This document shows, piece after piece, positions 60,128 through 64,000 of a stretch of DNA of 64,000 bases. The notes under the pieces were generated by a model. It saw nothing but the letters and a program-made list of their open reading frames with translations. It made no database searches and was not told where the DNA came from. Location of the stretch: contig CDRNVI010000040.1 of assembly GCA_977017575.1 (NCBI GenBank), positions 62,001-126,000 on the forward strand, read 5' to 3'. Position numbers and translations under genes: made by a program. The first letter of the stretch is position 1. Each line of letters begins with the position of its first letter. This DNA is from Paramoeba atlantica (lineage: Eukaryota; Discosea).

Positions 60128-62692
60128 ATGAGATCCCAACGTTTGCGGGCTCCTCAGGAGCCGAGCCAGGACCGTGATCGCTCTCCAAAGCGTGACCGGG
60201 CGCCAACACCGGTTGAAACCTCCTCTTTTGCCCGTTCGAAACGCCAGTCTCTTTCATGTCCTCCCGTGCGCCCCCCTCTCCCTCCTCTTCCCACGCAGCC
60301 GGCTCCGCAGGTATCCGCGCGACCTCCTCCTGTTCCCCCTACCCCTGGACCGGCGCGTCGCAAGGTACGCCCTTCAGGAAAAGCACTCAGCCCCGCCCGC
60401 GAACCGCCTAGCCCTCTCCCTTCCAACCTCCCCAGTTTGCCGGCGAGCTCCCTCCCTAGCCCGTATCCATTTCCGCTGGAGGCTCCGGAGCCCCATGTTC
60501 GACGTAGAGGAACCCTCAACCCTGACCAGGTTGCGGCTTCTCGCTCGCCGCGCCGTTACGAGGCCCTCGACCTTGACCACGTCGGGATGCCTCAGCCTTC
60601 ACGCTGTGATGCGCGTGGGATCATGACACAATCTAGCAAAGAAGAATTCATCACGAAAGTGATTGAGCTTCTGCGCAAAGACTATGAGGTCACCGTTGAA
60701 GCTGTATGGTCTCTTCCCCGGGATGGCCTACGGCAGACGGTTATAGGGTTGGTGCATATGACGCATCCAAAGGACCCTAACTCAACTGAGTTGTTCGCCG
60801 AGTGGGATGGGGACAAGAACACTGCCTACCGTTTTCCCCATCCCGAGATCAACTACCACTCTTTGGAACTGGCCCATGTTCGGACGCAGATGCCGGGTGG
60901 GAAACCAGTTGAAGATCTGATCCCCACGTTTGAACGCGTCCGTATTACGGACCCGAAAGGCTTCTCCCCCTACGATCCGGTTACTTGGCAACCGTGGATC
61001 GACACGGATGATTTGTTCAAGCCACGTGAACTCATCCGTGAGCTGCGCGAAGCTCCGCAGCTTGGGGTACGCTTCAACCCTCCGCCGCAGCGTGAGCGCC
61101 TGTTCAAGATGTTAACTGAATGGGTGTACGCTGCGTGCAATACGGAGGGATGGCTAGAGAAGCACAACCTCGCCGTAGCCCTTCTCATCATCGAAGAGCT
61201 TCGCAACCATTATTGGGCTGCGGCGGGTGTAGCTGTCGAACGTGTGCAACAGCGTTTGCACCGTGACGACGATCCTCAGGACCGTTACGGTCAGCTCGTT
61301 GTGGATGAGCAACTGAGGGACCGAACCGCTACGCGTGCTCCCCGACGACGCAGCCAAGGACCTTTCTGTTTTGGCTGCCATCAGCCAGGCCACCTACGAT
61401 CGAACTGCCCCCAATCGTCCCAACAGCAGGGGGGGCAGTTCCGTACCCAGCGCACCCAGCAACAGGATTTTCGCGGCGGGGTGGTGGGCGGCGCCAACCG
61501 TTACGGCGCAACACGGGCTTTCCACTGGGAAATGCCCCCCACCCCAATCACTGCTCGTGCCCGTCGTCCCAGGCGACGACGGGTGGATTTTCATACACCT
61601 GTTCCCTCTCCGTCCCTCCGCCAGCGCGAAAGACGGCCACGCGTGCGTGGCAATACTCCTCCTCCACGCCCTCTCTCCCCGTTACGGCTACGACGTCGCA
61701 GCGTCTCTCTTCCGGCACTTCCTCTCCCCCGGCTCACCGTTCCTCCCAAACCCGCCGCCGCCAAACCCGCCGCCGTCGTAACCGCCGACGCCGCACAGCC
61801 GCCAGGAAAACACCACAATCAGCTGCTCGAGGCCATTCTGAGGATGCCCGCCGACGATCCTCGCGCCACCCAGTTGGGCGAGGCGCTCCAGCCCATGTGG
61901 GCAACGGCCACGTGGGCCACAAGGGAGCGACTGTGGTTCCGCCTGCGCGAGTATTGCCAGGCGAAGGGAATCACCGCGAATCCTGCAAACGCGGTGCTCT
62001 TCCTGGAGACTCTGCCTCTCGCTACCTCGACGCGCATGGGGTGCGCAGGGGCATTGAGGACTCTGTTCGAGCTCATGGGAATCGAAGGTACCCCATTGAG
62101 TCTCTACGTAAAGGCCCTGCAAGCGCAGGGGGGGCTAGAACCCACGCGGCAGATGCTACCAATCACGCTACTTCTTCTAAAGAAGCTGAGACGTCATCTC
62201 GACGTAAAGGAGAGCATGTGTTGCCTCCTGTGTTGGAAAGCCGCTGCGAGATGGACCGAGACCGCCGACCTGAGGCGGGAGCAGTTCGTGAGGTGTGGCC
62301 AGTCACGAGGTAATCATTTATTGGGGCAGGGGGACCAAGACAACCCGTCTGAATCCTTACCGGCCGTACCTCTACGCGATAGTGACTGGACCGGGGACAC
62401 CCGAACTGGCTCAGTTTGTGGGAAGTTTGAGACCAGGCCAGCGCCTGTGTTACACGACGGTCCGGGAGATGGACCACAGGATGAATCAACTTATGGAACA
62501 CATTCCATAAAAAGAGGTGCAATTACTTACCTATTCCACGAGATCTCCCTCGGGAATCTCAGGATGGAGGACGTCCAGAACCTCACTAAACACCTCAACG
62601 TCGAATCACTGTTGCGCTACAACGCAAGCAGTATTACAACGGCAAGGGCTCTCGGGACGCAGAGAGTCTCAGCACGTCTCCCAGTGCTGTAA
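60128..62692 (+). CDS. V3 gag and YR in one open frame
   Basis: 854 residues: gag-like part with CFGCHQPGHLRSNC near residues 428-441, running into the YR part with LWFRLREYCQAKGI and YGTHSIKRGAITYLFHE. In V1 and V2 the two are adjacent separate frames. Fossil. Confidence 0.65.
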   Translation: MRSQRLRAPQEPSQDRDRSPKRDRAPTPVETSSFARSKRQSLSCPPVRPPLPPLPTQPAPQVSARPPPVPPTPGPARRKVRPSGKALSPAREPPSPLPSNLPSLPASSLPSPYPFPLEAPEPHVRRRGTLNPDQVAASRSPRRYEALDLDHVGMPQPSRCDARGIMTQSSKEEFITKVIELLRKDYEVTVEAVWSLPRDGLRQTVIGLVHMTHPKDPNSTELFAEWDGDKNTAYRFPHPEINYHSLELAHVRTQMPGGKPVEDLIPTFERVRITDPKGFSPYDPVTWQPWIDTDDLFKPRELIRELREAPQLGVRFNPPPQRERLFKMLTEWVYAACNTEGWLEKHNLAVALLIIEELRNHYWAAAGVAVERVQQRLHRDDDPQDRYGQLVVDEQLRDRTATRAPRRRSQGPFCFGCHQPGHLRSNCPQSSQQQGGQFRTQRTQQQDFRGGVVGGANRYGATRAFHWEMPPTPITARARRPRRRRVDFHTPVPSPSLRQRERRPRVRGNTPPPRPLSPLRLRRRSVSLPALPLPRLTVPPKPAAAKPAAVVTADAAQPPGKHHNQLLEAILRMPADDPRATQLGEALQPMWATATWATRERLWFRLREYCQAKGITANPANAVLFLETLPLATSTRMGCAGALRTLFELMGIEGTPLSLYVKALQAQGGLEPTRQMLPITLLLLKKLRRHLDVKESMCCLLCWKAAARWTETADLRREQFVRCGQSRGNHLLGQGDQDNPSESLPAVPLRDSDWTGDTRTGSVCGKFETRPAPVLHDGPGDGPQDESTYGTHSIKRGAITYLFHEISLGNLRMEDVQNLTKHLNVESLLRYNASSITTARALGTQRVSARLPVL

Positions 62693-62703
62693 CCTCGGAG
62701 CAC

Positions 62704-64000
62704 GTGGCAAAGTGCTTCGAGGAAGTGCCTTACCTTCGCAGGCACTCCGTTGTTTGTGCACGCCGCTCTTCACGGCTAGCCAAGGCACACGACGCTCACC
62801 TACCTTTGCACGTTAAGAAGTCGATACCTGTTATCCATTTGGATCAGGTTAAGGAGTGGATGAGTATGCCAGCTGCCACTCGTTTTCGCAAGGTAGTGGA
62901 TGAATTATTATGGGTACCTAAAGCCCCGTACCCCGAACCTAGTGTGAAAGGTTCATTGCCTGAGGCGGACGTCCGATTGTTGGAGGACGCAGGCATAATC
63001 TCTAAGGTCCCGGCGCAGGAGTTGAGAAAGCGCCCATCGATGCAGTTCATGATTCCCTTCACGGTTGTGGAGACCGATGATGAGGGCAATCAGCGCAGAA
63101 GATTTATTTCATGGACAAGGGACGATAACGATAGATTAAAATCATATGAACCAAAGGTCCCATTATATCATCCCTCCAAGTATCTTCATAAGGCGCACGA
63201 GCCGATGGCTGTGAAGCGGGACTTCACATGCGGGTTTTACCAGATTGGTATCCCGAAGAGGGCGCGGCCCAAATTCCGCCTTAGAACGACCAGTGGAGAC
63301 GTGTATGAGATGAACGTCCTCTCGATGGGCCATAGGTGTGCACCGGAGGTTATGCACACGGTTACCGCCGCGATTGCTGGCGAGGCGTCGATTTGTTCTC
63401 AGCGCTACTCGTTTCACCGAGGCGCTATCGACGTTTATGTTGACGGAGTTCGGTTTGCAGGAACCGACTCCGAGGCCACCACGTACGCTCAGTTCATTGA
63501 CGAGCGTTGCGACAAGGCGAACGGTCTTTTCAAAGATCGGGGTCAGCCCCCTGTAGCACAGTACGTGTTCAATGGGGTGGCGTTCGACCATAACGCGCAT
63601 ACGGTCTGCCTGGGGCCGCGAGTGATCAGGAAACTGCGAGCCGACTCTTTCTTCAACATTTCCTTTGTTGACCTAGAGGCGGTGGTGGGGCGCCTCATTT
63701 ATGGCTCCGCAGTTCTCCGACTCAATATGCCGCGATTTTATTTCGCTTTGAAGGTGGCGCAACGGCGTATCAACTTGTTGAACCGTTGCCCGAAGTTATG
63801 TGACCGTCCGATCGCACTCCCTGTCGTCACTCGCTCCATGCTAGCAGAGTGGAGAAACGAGTTGTTGGAGAATGTTCCACGGTCTCCACCTCCCCATCCC
63901 GATGTTGTTCCACACAAGCATCGTCTCTACACCGATGCCTCGGTGAAAGGGTGGGGAGCGATTATGTATTTAGACAGCGGAGAGGTTTTGATTACGGGAG
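62704..64000 (+). CDS. V3 RT-RNase H, partial at window edge
   Basis: Same motifs as V2 RT-RNase H up to YTDASVKGWGAIMYL, where the window ends. Fossil. Confidence 0.65.
   Translation, partial: MAKCFEEVPYLRRHSVVCARRSSRLAKAHDAHLPLHVKKSIPVIHLDQVKEWMSMPAATRFRKVVDELLWVPKAPYPEPSVKGSLPEADVRLLEDAGIISKVPAQELRKRPSMQFMIPFTVVETDDEGNQRRRFISWTRDDNDRLKSYEPKVPLYHPSKYLHKAHEPMAVKRDFTCGFYQIGIPKRARPKFRLRTTSGDVYEMNVLSMGHRCAPEVMHTVTAAIAGEASICSQRYSFHRGAIDVYVDGVRFAGTDSEATTYAQFIDERCDKANGLFKDRGQPPVAQYVFNGVAFDHNAHTVCLGPRVIRKLRADSFFNISFVDLEAVVGRLIYGSAVLRLNMPRFYFALKVAQRRINLLNRCPKLCDRPIALPVVTRSMLAEWRNELLENVPRSPPPHPDVVPHKHRLYTDASVKGWGAIMYLDSGEVLITG

Larger units (their letters stand above)
59944..64000 (+). mobile_element. 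VIPER-like YR retroelement V3 (fossil), cut by window edge
   Basis: Left end TAATAGTCCACG, double hairpin at 59996-60030, gag, YR and RT-RNase H running out of the window. It differs from V2 by only a few bases over about 4 kb. One or two breaks, shared with V2. Very young. Confidence 0.8.

Noticed and set aside
1-64000. Host housekeeping genes, tRNA or rRNA genes
   Set aside because: Looked for in the long frames and in GC-rich folded stretches; none found. Every recognisable frame belongs to a mobile element, except possibly element E.

Overview
The window looks like a transposon graveyard from a euglenozoan nuclear genome (kinetoplastid or diplonemid grade). Two observations point there. 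First, a sequence ending CAGTTTCTGTACCTTGTTG, very close to the 3' part of the kinetoplastid/diplonemid spliced-leader (SL) exon (…CAGTTTCTGTACTTTATTG), recurs at about ten places, each time at the 5' border of a retroelement or retrocopy. Second, the most common virus-like elements have the gag / tyrosine recombinase (YR) / reverse transcriptase-RNase H order of VIPER-type DIRS-order elements, known from trypanosomatids. I see no convincing single-copy host gene, tRNA, rRNA or CRISPR; nearly all coding sequence belongs to mobile elements.

Element families: (1) a complete R2/CRE-like LINE with a restriction-like endonuclease (RLE), 732-5196. (2) A second RLE LINE family, called B here, in several subfamilies, mostly 5'-truncated or split. 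(3) An APE-endonuclease LINE, called A, with one whole copy (37258-41419) and one split copy (23932-33171); a relative, LINE C (48697-51456); and a more distant one, LINE D (5205-6543). (4) VIPER-like YR elements, called V: four multi-gene copies, one RT-RNase H copy, several fragments and several solo terminal units. (5) Two Merlin/IS1595-type DNA transposons (19873-21840 and 41976-44879). (6) Two short retroposed units: F, a SINE-like unit with a LINE A-like 3' end, and E, a retrocopy of an SL-bearing mRNA with a 131-codon frame.

Layout: 1-600 is the 3' end of a B LINE; 732-5196 the R2/CRE-like LINE; 5205-6543 LINE D with a solo V unit inside it; 6561-6810 an 18-bp minisatellite; 6815-14850 B LINE ends alternating with V elements; 14977-16710 E and F copies; 16711-35946 a B copy bracketing a deep nest (B holding LINE A, which holds V); 36100-37250 low-complexity DNA; 37258-41419 whole LINE A; 41763-41957 three hairpins; 41976-44879 Merlin; 44880-58938 a minus-strand B copy holding two V elements, one of which has in turn received F, E and LINE C; 58967-59943 RNase H and RT fragments of other elements; 59944-64000 a V copy almost identical to that at 51908.

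How the parts relate: LINEs appear to be copied from trans-spliced RNA, so each new copy carries part of the SL at its 5' end and makes 10-15 bp target duplications. V elements insert without any target duplication, so the interrupted gene can be read cleanly on either side. F carries the same repeated 3' motif as LINE A and is presumably mobilised by that machinery. The nesting gives a relative order of insertion: B copies oldest, then LINE A and V, then E, F and LINE C.
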